Of a DNA stretch of 64,000 bases, positions 45,740-55,267 are shown piece by piece. The stretch is taken from NCBI GenBank assembly GCA_001899635.1, contig MKVQ01000013.1:22771-86770 (forward strand), given 5' to 3'. Source of the DNA: Myxococcales bacterium 68-20. GTDB taxonomy: Bacteria > Myxococcota_A > Polyangia > Polyangiales > Polyangiaceae. Under the pieces are notes generated by a model. The model worked only from the letters and a program-made list of their open reading frames with translations. It was not told the origin of the DNA and did no database searches. Positions within the stretch are counted from its first letter, which is position 1. Every line of letters starts with the position of its first letter. The translations under genes were made by a program, and so were the position numbers.

Positions 45740-47998
45740 TCAGGGGACGTAGACGCCGAACGCCATCAGGCGCGTCTGCACGTGCACCTTCGAGCTCCAT
45801 GTGGGCACCTGCAGGCCTGCGGTCAGGTTCAGCGTGGCGTCGGCGCCGCGAGTGAAGATCTGCGGACGCGACGCGACGAAGCTGAGACCGCTGTCCCACT
45901 TCGCGCCTTCGCGCGAGGCCAGCGCGACGAGGCCCGCCATCCGGACGGTCTCGTCGCTCGTGAAGTAGTAGGAACCCACGTCACTCGAAAAGTCGGGATC
46001 GCATGTCGTCGTCATGTCGGGCATGAAGAACTTCGTCGCCGAACGATCGACGATGCCATACGTACCCAGCGCGATCGCGTTGGTTCCCTGAAAGGCATTT
46101 TTCCATGTGCCGAAATAAAACAGGTTGTCGGCGCATTTCGCCTCCATCGTGTGGGTGAGCGCCATGAAGCCCGTGCGCACGAAGGACATCAAGTCGGCGG
46201 TACGCGTCTGACGCGTAGTCGAAAATACGATGGCGTTCGTCGCGTCGGCGCCGAGGACCGCGCGAACGGAGGTCGCTTGCGTGACGTTGCAGTCGGCCGC
46301 GCCGCCATAGGGAACCACGACCTTCACGTCGGCGAGCATACCGTCGACGTTGCTGAGCGTTCCAGCGAACTCCGGATAGATGGGTTGATTACTTCCATAA
46401 TTGTCTCGCTGGCGGCAATTGTGCTTGTTCTCGAAGCCGGACCAGGGAAAGAGGTCGACGCGAGCTGTCGGGCCGTCCATTCGGAAGTCATCCGCCGCGA
46501 CGTACACCGCTCCCTCGCCCGCCGCGGGCGCGAAGGCGGGTTGGAGCACCCACGTCTTCGAGAACGTGCTCCTCCCGACGGGGACGCTCGTCGCGGCGAC
46601 CAGCTCGACCTTTCCTCCCGTCGACGCGCCCGGAAGCGCGAGCTTCACGTCGTAGACGAACCATCCATCCGACAGCGCGAGCACCGTCGGTCCACCCTTC
46701 GACTCGGTCACGAACGCGCCGTAGCGCCCATTTCCGGTGTGCAGCTCGCGACCGTCGAGCGTCGCCGTCGTCTGGCGCGTCGGGCTGCCCATCGCCTTCG
46801 CCGTGATGGTCAGGTTCGCGAAGGCGTCGTCCGTCTGGCGAGCGAGGAAGAGAGCGTGGACGACGTCCTGAGACGGCGTCTCGTCGGATTCGGAACGGAT
46901 CCCGGCGCCAATGGCGCGAACGGCGTTGGCCACCGCGGGCACCCGGCTCAAGCGGTCGAGCATCTGCGCGTCGACGCGGTGAGCGCCCGTGACCGGGTCC
47001 TTCGTGAGGAAGGTGGGGTCACCCCCGACGACCGCAGCGTAGCGAGCCGCGGCAGCGACGTACGCGTCGGCCTCGCGCGCGAAGTTGCGCTTGTACGACG
47101 ACAGCGCGGCGTCGAGGTTCGCGAGATGGATGTCCTTGTTCGTCGGATCGAGCTCCGCCTTGAATCGGTAGTAGGCGGCGAGCACGCGAAGCCCGTGAAT
47201 CTGGGTACGGACGAGCGTGATGAATCGGTTCTCGAGCGCGTCGAGCGGCTTCGCGATGTCCCCGCCTGCGGAGCTCGCCCGCTGGCCGACGAGCTCGGAG
47301 TAGTTCTCGAGCAGCCCCTTGCCTTGCGTCGGGGAGATCGCGACGTGGATCTGCGCGAGCTCCGCCAGGAGCTGTCCAGGCTCGACGGCGCGCACGAAGT
47401 CGGGGGCCGCGCGGCGCTTCGTCGCCGCGTCGCGGTTGGGCGCCAAGAACCAGCACAGCGAGGAGCTGACGGCGCGGCTCGGGTCGCAGGGGTCCGTGCC
47501 GCCGCTCGCGTTGCCGCTGTAGAGCGTCTCGATGTGGTTGACCGGTGCGCTCAACCGCGACGTGAAGCCAGCTTCCTCGAGCTCGCTCTTCGTGACGCGG
47601 AGCTGCGACTCGAGCATCGTCAGGCGTGTGTTCGCCTCGAGCGACAGGTTCTCGAGCTTCTCGAGCTCGACCGCGATCTCATGAAACTGCGGCGTGTAGT
47701 CGGGCCCGCTGAAAATGAGCGAGACGAGCAGACGGGCCGCTTGGTTACCGACGAAGCGGCCGAGGGGGGTGTTCAGACCCGCGAGCACGACGTCGAGGGG
47801 AACCAGCCCCGTGATCGACTTGCCGCCTCGCAGGGGGCCGAGGGCACCCAAGCCATCGATCTGCCCCGGGGTGCTCTCGTCGTCCGCGTCGATGGAGTCC
47901 GGCGGATCCGAGAGCTCGGGATCCGCAGGGCCCCCGACACACGCCGCTGACGCACCGAGGCAAAGGAGAGCGACACACGCCGACCGCAAGCCTCTCAT
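45740..47998 (-). CDS. Large lipoprotein with coiled-coil N-terminal domain
   Basis: 752 residues; signal peptide with lipobox ASAAC (Cys20). Residues 20-60 are acidic and disordered (SDPPDSIDADDEST). Residues 75-320 are helical with a heptad-like stretch (VELEKLENLSLEANTRLTML), reminiscent of helical pore-forming toxin folds, but no family is certain. The C-terminal half is beta-rich with scattered Cys (HNCRQRDNYG, DCNVTQ, TTTCDPDF). It is monocistronic; downstream lies the ABC ATPase remnant. A secreted, surface-anchored effector or structural lipoprotein is possible; the evidence fixes only the export. Confidence 0.8.
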   Translation of the reverse strand: MRGLRSACVALLCLGASAACVGGPADPELSDPPDSIDADDESTPGQIDGLGALGPLRGGKSITGLVPLDVVLAGLNTPLGRFVGNQAARLLVSLIFSGPDYTPQFHEIAVELEKLENLSLEANTRLTMLESQLRVTKSELEEAGFTSRLSAPVNHIETLYSGNASGGTDPCDPSRAVSSSLCWFLAPNRDAATKRRAAPDFVRAVEPGQLLAELAQIHVAISPTQGKGLLENYSELVGQRASSAGGDIAKPLDALENRFITLVRTQIHGLRVLAAYYRFKAELDPTNKDIHLANLDAALSSYKRNFAREADAYVAAAARYAAVVGGDPTFLTKDPVTGAHRVDAQMLDRLSRVPAVANAVRAIGAGIRSESDETPSQDVVHALFLARQTDDAFANLTITAKAMGSPTRQTTATLDGRELHTGNGRYGAFVTESKGGPTVLALSDGWFVYDVKLALPGASTGGKVELVAATSVPVGRSTFSKTWVLQPAFAPAAGEGAVYVAADDFRMDGPTARVDLFPWSGFENKHNCRQRDNYGSNQPIYPEFAGTLSNVDGMLADVKVVVPYGGAADCNVTQATSVRAVLGADATNAIVFSTTRQTRTADLMSFVRTGFMALTHTMEAKCADNLFYFGTWKNAFQGTNAIALGTYGIVDRSATKFFMPDMTTTCDPDFSSDVGSYYFTSDETVRMAGLVALASREGAKWDSGLSFVASRPQIFTRGADATLNLTAGLQVPTWSSKVHVQTRLMAFGVYVP

Positions 47999-48079
47999 GA
48001 AGGCGATTGAACGGCCGCCTCGTCGGGGTCTTAAGCGTCACGAGCGACATTCTTCGCCTTCCTCTGCGAGGCGCGGAAC

Positions 48080-48410
48080 ACCGTCCCCCTGAAGAGTAAG
48101 CACGTCTCGCGGGGCCTCGACGTGGGCGGGCTCGAGGGAGGTCGCCGTACATGGTGCTGGAGTACCTGGAGGGTCCTCGACTTTCGCCGAGCTGCTCCAG
48201 AAGCGCGGCCGCTTTCCCGTCGCCGAGGCGAGTGACTACGTCATCCTGGCACGCCGGGCGATCGTCGAGGCTCACGGTCACGGGATCGTCCACCGGGACC
48301 TGAAGCTCGCGGACCTCTCCCGGACGCGTGGCTCCGGTGGTGAGCCGGTCGTGAAGGTGCTCGACTTCGGCGTGTCCAAGATCGTCGATCTCGACGACGG
48401 CGACACCATT
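48080..48410 (+). pseudogene. Ser/Thr kinase domain remnant with two frameshifts
   Basis: Three reading frames in succession give [19 protein letters not shown], then YMVLEYLEG (from 48148), then [38 protein letters not shown] and [15 protein letters not shown]. These are kinase subdomains IV to VII in correct order, with HRDLK and DFG kept. The glycine loop, Lys and the C-lobe are absent. It occupies most of the 630 bp gap between the large lipoprotein gene and the GNAT gene; the rest of that gap shows nothing. Confidence 0.75.
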
Positions 48411-48632
48411 CACGGGCCGACGGAGTCATCGAGGTCGTCGGCCGAGGTATCCTCGGCAACGCTCTCCTCGTCGAGGCGCTCGTCGACCCGGTCGTCGGAG
48501 CGATGTCGCTGCTCCGCGTCAGCCGCCGTCGTGCTCGTCTCGCTTCGCGGCCGACGCGGCATGTTTGCCTGCCCTCGCGGAGCGCCGGGGCGTTCGCGAA
48601 TGCTCGTTCGCGCGCGTCGCGGTTCGTTTACG

Positions 48633-49466
48633 ATGACGTGCATGCCTCGCCTCACGCGTCGGGACCTCGCGCTCCGCTTCGAGCCCGTGCAGGCGACGGC
48701 GATGGTCGGCATCGCAGCCGTGTGCGAGCAGATCGGCGAGACGAGCGTCTCGTTCGGCGGAAAGGGCTCCTGGACGAACCGCGCGGTCGGCCTCGGCCTC
48801 ACGCGCGCGCCGACGCCGGGTGAGATCGACGCGATCGACGCGTTCTTCGCCTCGCGCGGTGTGGTGCCGCGACTCGAGCTGACGGCCTTCGTCGATCCCG
48901 TGGTCCTCCGGGCGCTCGCCTCGCGCGGCTACACGCTCGCGACGACGATGGAGCTCCTGGTCCTGCCGCTCGACGTCATGAACGTCGCCGCCCCGCCGGC
49001 GCTCGCCGCCGAGATCGAGGTCTCGCGCGTCGACGCCGCCGACGACGTCGCGCTGCGCGAGCACTGCGAGGTGGCGAGCAGCGGCTTCCGCGCAGACGGC
49101 GCGCCGCTCGCGCGGCAAGAGCTCGAGGCGCTCGTCGCGGCAGCGCGGCTGGACGGGACGGACCTGTTCATCGCGCGGGTCGCGGGTGAGCCGGTCGGAG
49201 CGGGCTCGTGCAGGACGCGGAGCGGCTTCGTCACCCTCTTCGGGACGTCGGTGCGTCCACCGTTCCGCCGTCGTGGCGTCCACCGGGCGCTCATCGACGC
49301 GCGCATCCATGCAGGCCGCGCGCGCGGGGGCCCCCTCGCGGCCGTCATCTCCGCGCCCGGCGGCCCCACGGAGCGGAACGCGATCCGTCGCGGCTTCGAG
49401 CTCGGCTACGCGCGCTTCGTGCTCGAGCGCCGCGCCGAGGGCCTCGTCGGGCTCGGCGAGGCGTGA
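48633..49466 (+). CDS. GNAT-family N-acetyltransferase
   Basis: 277 residues with start ATG 48633 ([15 protein letters not shown]) or 48642; the frame is open further upstream but that part is kinase debris. The C-terminal GNAT domain shows the acetyl-CoA loop [20 protein letters not shown] (Arg/Gln-x-x-Gly-x-Gly variant RRRGVH), a following strand and helix [19 protein letters not shown]. The N-terminal half ([20 protein letters not shown]) is a degenerate first GNAT-like unit. Substrate unknown; such enzymes acetylate small amines or antibiotics. It is not in an operon. Confidence 0.85.
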   Translation: MTCMPRLTRRDLALRFEPVQATAMVGIAAVCEQIGETSVSFGGKGSWTNRAVGLGLTRAPTPGEIDAIDAFFASRGVVPRLELTAFVDPVVLRALASRGYTLATTMELLVLPLDVMNVAAPPALAAEIEVSRVDAADDVALREHCEVASSGFRADGAPLARQELEALVAAARLDGTDLFIARVAGEPVGAGSCRTRSGFVTLFGTSVRPPFRRRGVHRALIDARIHAGRARGGPLAAVISAPGGPTERNAIRRGFELGYARFVLERRAEGLVGLGEA

Positions 49467-49682
49467 TCACCCGCGTCGTCGACGCGACGGACCGCTCTAC
49501 ACGCGACGCACCCGTTCGCCTCGAGCGAGAGACGGGACCGTGATCTGCCCCGATGATCGAATCAGCTCGGAGTCCGCGCGCGGATCGCGGAGGATCGAAT
49601 TTACGAGTATGGTTGCCAGGGCAAGCTGATGAGGGGGCCGTTGATCGGTCCGGGTCCCGAGAACGGCGCTATCTTGCGCGAG

Positions 49683-50300
49683 ATGAGCACGCCGCGCCCC
49701 GACAAGAAGAAGCGCTGCGCGTGGTCGGGAACCGACCCGAGCTATGTCGCCTACCACGACGAAGAGTGGGGCGTTCCGGTCCACGATGATCGGATCCTCT
49801 TCGAGTTCCTGATCCTCGAGGGAGCGCAGGCGGGGCTGAGCTGGAGCACCATCCTCCGCAAGCGGGACACCTACCGGCGTGCCTTCGATCGATTCGATCC
49901 ACGGAAGGTCGCTCGGTACGACGAACGCAAGGTCTCGGCGCTGCTGACCGACGCGGGGATCGTACGTAATCGTGCGAAGATCGAGTCGGCGATCAAGAAC
50001 GCCAAGGCGTTCCTCGAAGTGCAGGCGGAGTTCGGGAGCTTCGACGCCTACCAGTGGCGCTTCGTCGACGGTCGCCCGATCCAAAACCGTTGGCGAGCCA
50101 TCCGAGAGGTCCCCGCTCGGAGCGCCGAGTCGGATGCCTTGAGCAAAGATCTGAAGAGCCGTGGCTTCTCCTTCGTAGGGTCGACGATCATGTACGCGCA
50201 CATGCAGGCGGTCGGGATGGTCAACGACCATCTCGTCGACTGCTTTCGGCAGCCACAAGTGGCGAAGCTCGGTCGACCGAAGCGCTCTGCGGAGCGCTGA
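49683..50300 (+). CDS. tag: DNA-3-methyladenine glycosylase I
   Basis: 205 residues from ATG 49683; in-frame upstream start at 49629 is less likely. It removes 3-methyladenine from alkylated DNA. Family features seen: RCAWSG and YHDEEWGVPVHDD (N-terminal Cys and His zinc ligands, catalytic-pocket Glu), LFEFLILEGAQAGLSWSTIL, the YIDRFDP-like FDRFDPRKVARYDE, and the C-terminal FVGSTIMYAHMQAVGMVNDH with His and Cys in DHLVDCF, which complete the zinc snap. Length is normal. It is a lone gene between the GNAT gene and a lipoprotein gene. Confidence 0.96.
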   Translation: MSTPRPDKKKRCAWSGTDPSYVAYHDEEWGVPVHDDRILFEFLILEGAQAGLSWSTILRKRDTYRRAFDRFDPRKVARYDERKVSALLTDAGIVRNRAKIESAIKNAKAFLEVQAEFGSFDAYQWRFVDGRPIQNRWRAIREVPARSAESDALSKDLKSRGFSFVGSTIMYAHMQAVGMVNDHLVDCFRQPQVAKLGRPKRSAER

Positions 50301-50505
50301 GCCGCGCACCATGTCACGATCATAGGCGGACGGGCTCTGGCGCCCAATCGTGCTCGAAAGCCAGGCCTCGTCTAGCGTTCCGCATCCTTCTTCGAGGTGG
50401 GGTGGGGCTCACCTCGCCTCGAGGCGTCGACGGATTCGCCCCGCGATCATCTTCAGGCGGAATCGAACGATCGCCGTCGGCGGGATCGTCGCCTATAGGG
50501 ATTTC

Positions 50506-51027
50506 ATGCGATCGTCATGCGCCCTGCTCGCGCTCTCGTGCCTCCTCTCCCTCGGCTGTGGAGGAAGCGCGGTGCCGAACCTCCGTCCCGATGACCTGCA
50601 TCGCCCCGCGCTCCCGGGGGTGACGCCACGCACGGTGAGGGTCGCGGTCGTCGACCATCGAGATGCGACGCCCGAAGCGTCCGAGGAAACCCTGGCACGG
50701 GTTCAGAGCGCGCTCGTCACCAGGCTGAAGCAGGCGGGGATCGAGGTTCTAGGGGAGTCGACCAACGACCTTACTGTGACGGTGTCCCATACGGAGCGGG
50801 TGCCCGAGGGTTTTTCGCGTGACGGCTGCATCCAAATGACGGGCCGCTTGAGCCTCCCTCGTGGGTCATTCGTGCAGGCCAGCGCATCGGGTTGCTTCGA
50901 ATGGCGGCACCTCCTCGGGTTCTCGCTCAACAGTGACCCAAGCAACATGTTTCAGACCGCAACGAACGAGATGCTCGCGCAACTCGACGAGCAGCTTTCG
51001 AAGCTTCCCGCGCCCAGCGCGCCGTGA
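50506..51027 (+). CDS. Small lipoprotein, function unknown
   Basis: 173 residues from ATG 50506; lipobox LSLGC at Cys18. The mature part has an alpha/beta pattern (RTVRVAVVDHRDATPEASEE, TRLKQAGIEVLGESTNDLTV) as in small periplasmic proteins of the DUF4136/LPP20-like type that carry a VAV..D strand and a helix, but I cannot assign it. Two Cys (DGCIQM and ASGCFEW) may be bridged. A 106-bp repeat begins 70 bp after its stop. Confidence 0.7.
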   Translation: MRSSCALLALSCLLSLGCGGSAVPNLRPDDLHRPALPGVTPRTVRVAVVDHRDATPEASEETLARVQSALVTRLKQAGIEVLGESTNDLTVTVSHTERVPEGFSRDGCIQMTGRLSLPRGSFVQASASGCFEWRHLLGFSLNSDPSNMFQTATNEMLAQLDEQLSKLPAPSAP

Positions 51028-51096
51028 CTGCGCTCCCCTCGCAAGGGTTGACGCTCTTGAGGGTAGCGTTCGACTCGACTGCAGCTTCGGGTCTGC

Positions 51097-51202
51097 CAAC
51101 TGGTCGGCGATTCCGCTGCAGGTGGAATTCGTAGATTGGCGTTATGTGAACGCCTTCCGGGCCGAGGCTTTCTCCGGTGCGCGCGCTCGGATTTCCTTCT
51201 CG
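51097..51202 (+). repeat. 108-bp repeat, copy 2 (106 bp)
   Basis: Same element as at 39448-39555 and (inverted) at 55268-55375. Here TTGGGCGTT is shortened to TTGGCGTT and GGTCGCGCGCGCTC to GGTGCGCGCGCTC. It sits between the small lipoprotein gene and the convergent DUF3396-like gene. Confidence 0.9.
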
Positions 51203-51325
51203 GCTGACCAGCCTGCACAGTGGGAGCCTGGAGTCATCAGCCCATCCGGGCCGTCCGCCTCCCCATCCGCGCTGCCCCACACCCGGCGTGCCGGGTGCGC
51301 CATCGCAGGCGCGTCGAGAGGCGAC

Positions 51326-53461
51326 TCACCCGTTGTCGAAGGCCCCACCGGCGAGATCGTCCCAACGCGCGAGGTAGGCGATGTTGCGCTCGCCGGTGGC
51401 TTTGATTCGAAGCGGGGCGAGGGCGCGCGCGACGTCGGGGATCGCACCGCAGTCCTGTGGGTTTGCGCGGGGCGCGAGCGGCACGTGACGCGCTGTGCGG
51501 ATAGCGACACCTCCGCTTGCTTCGGTGATCTGCGCCGCGCCTACCTTCTTCCGAAGAGCGGCCGCTCCACCGAGGCGCTGTTCGAGCGGCGACGAGAGCC
51601 ACACCGCCCAGTGTGCAGGGGGTGTGTTGCCCGCTTCCCACCACGCGTTTCGCCCCTGCATGGCGAGAAAGCGGTCTTGCCCGTCTCCGTGCCAGCTCAC
51701 GCCTTCGTAAGAGGCACTCTTTCGATCATTGGACGCATAGCCGGCGTGCGCGCTCTCGCACTCCGCCCGGCTCGCGTAACCGACGAATCGTTCGAAGAGC
51801 GAGTCGGGGTCGCGTGCGGCGTCGAGCGGAAAGGTGAGGAGAACCGAGCCGCCGCCGTGGCTCTCACTCGTCAAGACCTCGAACTGGTACTCCGTCGCGT
51901 CACCTTCGGTGGATCGGTAGTGGAGAGTGCGCGCGCCGCGCTGGGCCGTCTCGAAGTCCTTTCGATCTTTGGTCGCCTTGGCCTTGCCGAGAGGCTTGAA
52001 CCCGCCGTGGTAGTAGAACGCAAGCACGCCGGCGGGCACGTCGGCGCGATACGCATCGAGCAGCCGGCCCATCCGCGGAAGAATCGTCTCGAAAGGCCCG
52101 CCGAAGTAGAAGACCATCGCCACGACGGCGCGGTAGACGACGTGCGGCTTGCCCCGGATGCGGAGCGAAATTGTGAGCGCGGCGAGCTGATCGGGGCCGC
52201 TGCTCGGCGGATGGCGACGCGCTTTCGTCTCGAAGACCGCTCGAAAACGAGAATGGTTGAAGAGCCCCCGCAGGTCGTCGTCGGTTCGGATCGAATCCAT
52301 CCGCTCGTAGCCGCTCTGCGCGGCGCCTTCGATCGCTTCGAGCGCGAGATCTTCGTCGCCGATCGCCGCCGCCGCACGCGCGACGTTGTGGAAGATGGAG
52401 ACGTTCGCCGGCCCAACCTCGAGCGCGCGCGTGAGAAGCTTGCGCGTAGCCTCGAGGTCTTTGCCGCGCGGGCGCTCTTTCGGTGCGAGCTTGGCAAGCG
52501 TGTGCGCATGATTGTTCCAAGCCGTGGGGGAAGGAGAAGGTCCCTCGACGCACGCACGCAGGAGGCGGTGCGCGATGGCGTGCTCGCCACGCTCCGAGCA
52601 CTCGATGCCACGTGCCTCGAGGATGCCCCAGAGATAGTTGGTCTTCCCGATCGCGCGAAGAGCGCTTGCGAGGAGAGTGTCGTCGGAGGCACGCACAGCG
52701 GCTTCGACGATCACGCCCAAGTCGGCGCGCTCCTTGATCGCGAGGTCGGCGAGCGCCAGGACGTATTTCAGATCACGCGGCCGACGAAGATCGCACCGAT
52801 CGAGGCCGTGCAGCGCCGACTTGAGCAGCGCTTGGCCGGACTTCGTGCCGAGCCGCCGAACGCCGGCTGCGTCGCGCGCCACCGCCAGCTCTGCGATCTG
52901 GGCCTCGACCGCGAGCTCTCTCGTCTCGGCTGGGCTCGGCCCGCTGTACTTGGCTTTCGGGCGATAGGGAACCGCCTCGAAGCCGAAGACACGGAAGTCT
53001 GCCGCGGCGATGCGGGTCTTTTCGAGTTGATCGAAGTAGAGGAGGGCGTAAGGAAAGCCTTCGATCCACCGCTGCGTGTCGGCTCGTTTCGGCAGCTTCG
53101 GTCCGCCGTCTCCGTACACCTTGGTAAAGGCGTAATCCCCGCTCGCCCCTGAAATTTCGTAAAAGACGACCGGCACGCCGAGCTTCTTCGAGAGATGAAG
53201 GGCGAGCGCCGGATCGGCGCGGTATCGCTCGCTGTCGTAGACGGCGATCCATTTCTTTCGCCGCTCGTCCTCGCCGACGGGCGTAACCGCAAACGCAAGC
53301 TCCGCCGTCTTCGCGAGAGATAGCGGGGCGACCTCCAGAGGAGCACGCGCGATCGGTTTGGCGCCGATGGCGAGCCAATATCGTTCGATGCAGTCTGCGA
53401 CCGTCTCGGGTGTCGTTCCCTCCTTCACGCCCACGTAGAGGCCACCGATGTTCAGCGACAT
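51326..53461 (-). CDS. DUF3396-like protein (immunity-type) with N-terminal and TPR-like extension
   Basis: 711 residues, start ATG 53461. Residues 1-190 are an alpha/beta domain (VYDSERYRADPALALHLSKK, VPVVFYEISGASGDYAF) that resembles short immunity or Imm-type domains. Residues 195-400 are helical repeats (RALEVGPANVSIFHNVARAA, TPR-like). Residues 430-700 look like DUF3396, the type VI immunity family: VVAMVFYFGGPFETILPRMG, then a WLSSPLEQRLGGAAALRKKV motif close to the family's LGxxxxxRLGGxxALR, and a final RANPQDCGAIPDVARAL. DUF3396 proteins protect against secreted toxins; no toxin gene was found next to it. The domain call is by motif similarity. Confidence 0.7.
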   Translation of the reverse strand: MSLNIGGLYVGVKEGTTPETVADCIERYWLAIGAKPIARAPLEVAPLSLAKTAELAFAVTPVGEDERRKKWIAVYDSERYRADPALALHLSKKLGVPVVFYEISGASGDYAFTKVYGDGGPKLPKRADTQRWIEGFPYALLYFDQLEKTRIAAADFRVFGFEAVPYRPKAKYSGPSPAETRELAVEAQIAELAVARDAAGVRRLGTKSGQALLKSALHGLDRCDLRRPRDLKYVLALADLAIKERADLGVIVEAAVRASDDTLLASALRAIGKTNYLWGILEARGIECSERGEHAIAHRLLRACVEGPSPSPTAWNNHAHTLAKLAPKERPRGKDLEATRKLLTRALEVGPANVSIFHNVARAAAAIGDEDLALEAIEGAAQSGYERMDSIRTDDDLRGLFNHSRFRAVFETKARRHPPSSGPDQLAALTISLRIRGKPHVVYRAVVAMVFYFGGPFETILPRMGRLLDAYRADVPAGVLAFYYHGGFKPLGKAKATKDRKDFETAQRGARTLHYRSTEGDATEYQFEVLTSESHGGGSVLLTFPLDAARDPDSLFERFVGYASRAECESAHAGYASNDRKSASYEGVSWHGDGQDRFLAMQGRNAWWEAGNTPPAHWAVWLSSPLEQRLGGAAALRKKVGAAQITEASGGVAIRTARHVPLAPRANPQDCGAIPDVARALAPLRIKATGERNIAYLARWDDLAGGAFDNG

Positions 53462-53606
53462 GCGCCGAAAGTAGCAAGCGGGCGGGTGTCACGTCACAAC
53501 GAAGGACCGTCGCGCGACTCGATGGTGACCAGTGCCAACGCAACGAAGGCCGCGTGCAGCCGATCGAGAGCGGAGGGGGCTGCAGACGCGATCGCGCCGA
53601 CCTTGC

Positions 53607-54599
53607 TCAGCCGACGAGACGGCGGGAGGCTGCGTACGCGTCGGACTCGATCGTCGCTCGCATCTCGTGAAGGAGCGATGACGCGACGACGTCGGAGCTC
53701 GCCGCCCCTCGCCCGAGCTTCGCGAGCAGCTCAGGGATCGGGAGCGGCGCGGCGATGCCCGGCGTGGCGCCCGAGGCGATGCTCGCGAAGTGGAAGCCCG
53801 CCGCGTAGAACGCGAGCGCCAACGCGTGCGCGAGCGTGTGCCGTGCACGATCGAGCGGCGTCGGGGTTCGCCCGAGGTAGCGTTCGAGGAGATCGAGCCG
53901 TGACTCGGGCGTCACGAACGTGAAGACGCCGAGCTGTCCGAGATCGACGAACGGATCCCCGGCGCACGCGGTCTCCCAGTCGACGAGGTAGATGCGCTCG
54001 CCCGTGTCGAGGAAGTTCCCCGGGTTGAGATCGTTGTGGCACGGCGCCGATTCGGCGAAGCGCCGCGTCGCCAGAGACACGTCGCTGAGCGTCTGGAGGA
54101 TCGACTCCGGGAGGCCGGGCGCGCCGCGGCGCCGGATCTCCTGATCGAAGTGCCGCGCGATCGCGGCCACGTCGAGCGCCGGCGGGAATGGTGGGCCGTA
54201 GTGGAGTCGGCGAAGCATTCCTGCGAGCTGATCGATGCGGCCGGACTCGAGCGCGGAGCGGCGGAGCGGGGTCCCCTCCACCTTCGCCTCGATCGTGATG
54301 CCGCTCGCGACGTCGACGTGACGAAGCGGCGGCGACAGACCTCGCTCGGAAGCGATCCGCATGCAGGCGATCTGCCGGTCGGCGCGCTCGCGATGCATCG
54401 GACGCGTGGGATCTGGACGCCGGAGGACCCAGGCGTCGCCAGCGACGACGAAGGTGAGCAGCAGCGCGCCCGAGCGTCCCCCGCGCAACGGGGCGATGTC
54501 CTCGACTCGGGCGTCGCCGAACGCGTCGCGGAGCGCCCTCGCGACGTCGTCTGGCGCATGCTCCGCAAAAGGACGAGGAGAGGTGGCGACGGCGTTCAT
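53607..54599 (-). CDS. APH/choline-kinase-like phosphotransferase
   Basis: 330 residues from ATG 54599 (MNAVATSPRPF). Kinase-like fold of the APH family: Gly-rich start RGGRSGALLLTFV, the Brenner motif CHNDLNPGNFL with catalytic Asp, and the metal-binding LVDWETACAGDPFVDLGQL. The N-lobe Lys is not obvious (WVLRRPDPT has Arg in its place). The substrate could be an amino sugar, choline or ethanolamine, or a homoserine-like metabolite; the ACAGDPFVDLG string favours choline/ethanolamine-type or thiamine kinases over drug-resistance enzymes. It is divergent from the bactofilin remnants. Confidence 0.87.
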   Translation of the reverse strand: MNAVATSPRPFAEHAPDDVARALRDAFGDARVEDIAPLRGGRSGALLLTFVVAGDAWVLRRPDPTRPMHRERADRQIACMRIASERGLSPPLRHVDVASGITIEAKVEGTPLRRSALESGRIDQLAGMLRRLHYGPPFPPALDVAAIARHFDQEIRRRGAPGLPESILQTLSDVSLATRRFAESAPCHNDLNPGNFLDTGERIYLVDWETACAGDPFVDLGQLGVFTFVTPESRLDLLERYLGRTPTPLDRARHTLAHALALAFYAAGFHFASIASGATPGIAAPLPIPELLAKLGRGAASSDVVASSLLHEMRATIESDAYAASRRLVG

Positions 54600-54635
54600 G
54601 CGCGCCTCCGCAAAGCCGCGAGGCGACGGCCGTAG

Positions 54636-55023
54636 AGACGTCGCCGGGCAACGGGCTCGCGGGGCCGCGCCCAGTCGAAGATCGGCCGGTCCACGCGCGT
54701 GCGCGGTCGCGTTTCCGGCGACGGCGACTTGCGCCTCGAAGGCACGGTCGAGGGGGGACATCTCCCTCCGCGGTGACCTCACGATCGCGGACGGCGCGAA
54801 GGCGGCCTCGAACGTCGAGGCGCAAGCGGTCACCGTGGGCGGCGAGCTCGAGGGGGACGTGAGGGCCCAGGGCGCCGTTCACCTCGAGTCCGGCGCTCGC
54901 GTTCGAGGAGACATCCAGGGCGAGTCGGTGGCCATCGACGATGGCGCCGAGCTCGACGGTCGCTTGCTCGTCGAGTTCGAGCTCCCGCCCGAGCTCGACG
55001 GCACCAGCGGACGGCGCCGCTGA
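54636..55023 (+). pseudogene. Bactofilin gene 1, frameshifted
   Basis: Frame a (after a stop at 54633) reads QSKIGRSTRVRGRVSGDGDL and RLEGTVEG; after the G6 run at 54752-54757 the next frame continues DISLRGDLTIADGAKAASNV, TVGGELEGDVRAQGAVHLES and ARVRGDIQGESVAIDDGAEL. This is the bactofilin beta-helix ladder with Gly/Asp turns. One G too many explains the shift. No start codon exists in the first frame, so the 5' end is also damaged. Bactofilins polymerise into cytoskeletal filaments. Confidence 0.75.
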
Positions 55024-55051
55024 AGCAGCGCGGAGACAAGCGGAGGATTCC

Positions 55052-55266
55052 ATGGCGAGCACGGTCATCGGCGCAGGTATCACCATCGAAGGCGAGGTCA
55101 CGAGCGACGAGGACGTCGTCGTTCAGGGCCACCGTCCGCGGCAGGCTCGTCGCGAAGGACGCCGTGAGCGTCGAGCACGGCGGCGCGGTCGAGGCCGACA
55201 TCACCGGTGGACCGGTCGCCGTCGCGGGCACCGTCACCGGCAACATCAGCTCGACCGATCGCGTCG
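55052..55266 (+). pseudogene. Bactofilin gene 2, frameshifted and truncated by the 108-bp repeat
   Basis: Starts ATG 55052 behind a GGAGG Shine-Dalgarno 6 nt upstream: MASTVIGAGITIEGEVTSDE, DVVVQG. An extra C near 55,129 shifts the frame; the correct continuation is TVRGRLVAKDAVSVEHGGAV, then ADITGGPVAVAGTVTGNISS. The ladder stops at 55266, exactly where copy 3 of the 108-bp repeat begins, so at least half the protein is lost. It lies 28 bp after bactofilin remnant 1. Confidence 0.75.
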
Positions 55267-55267
55267 G

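Noticed and set aside
45782-47950. 722-codon + strand frame opposite the large lipoprotein
   Set aside because: Shadow; the minus strand has signal peptide and lipobox.
50861-53152. 763-codon + strand frame
   Set aside because: Runs through repeat copy 2 and opposite the DUF3396-like gene; no motifs.
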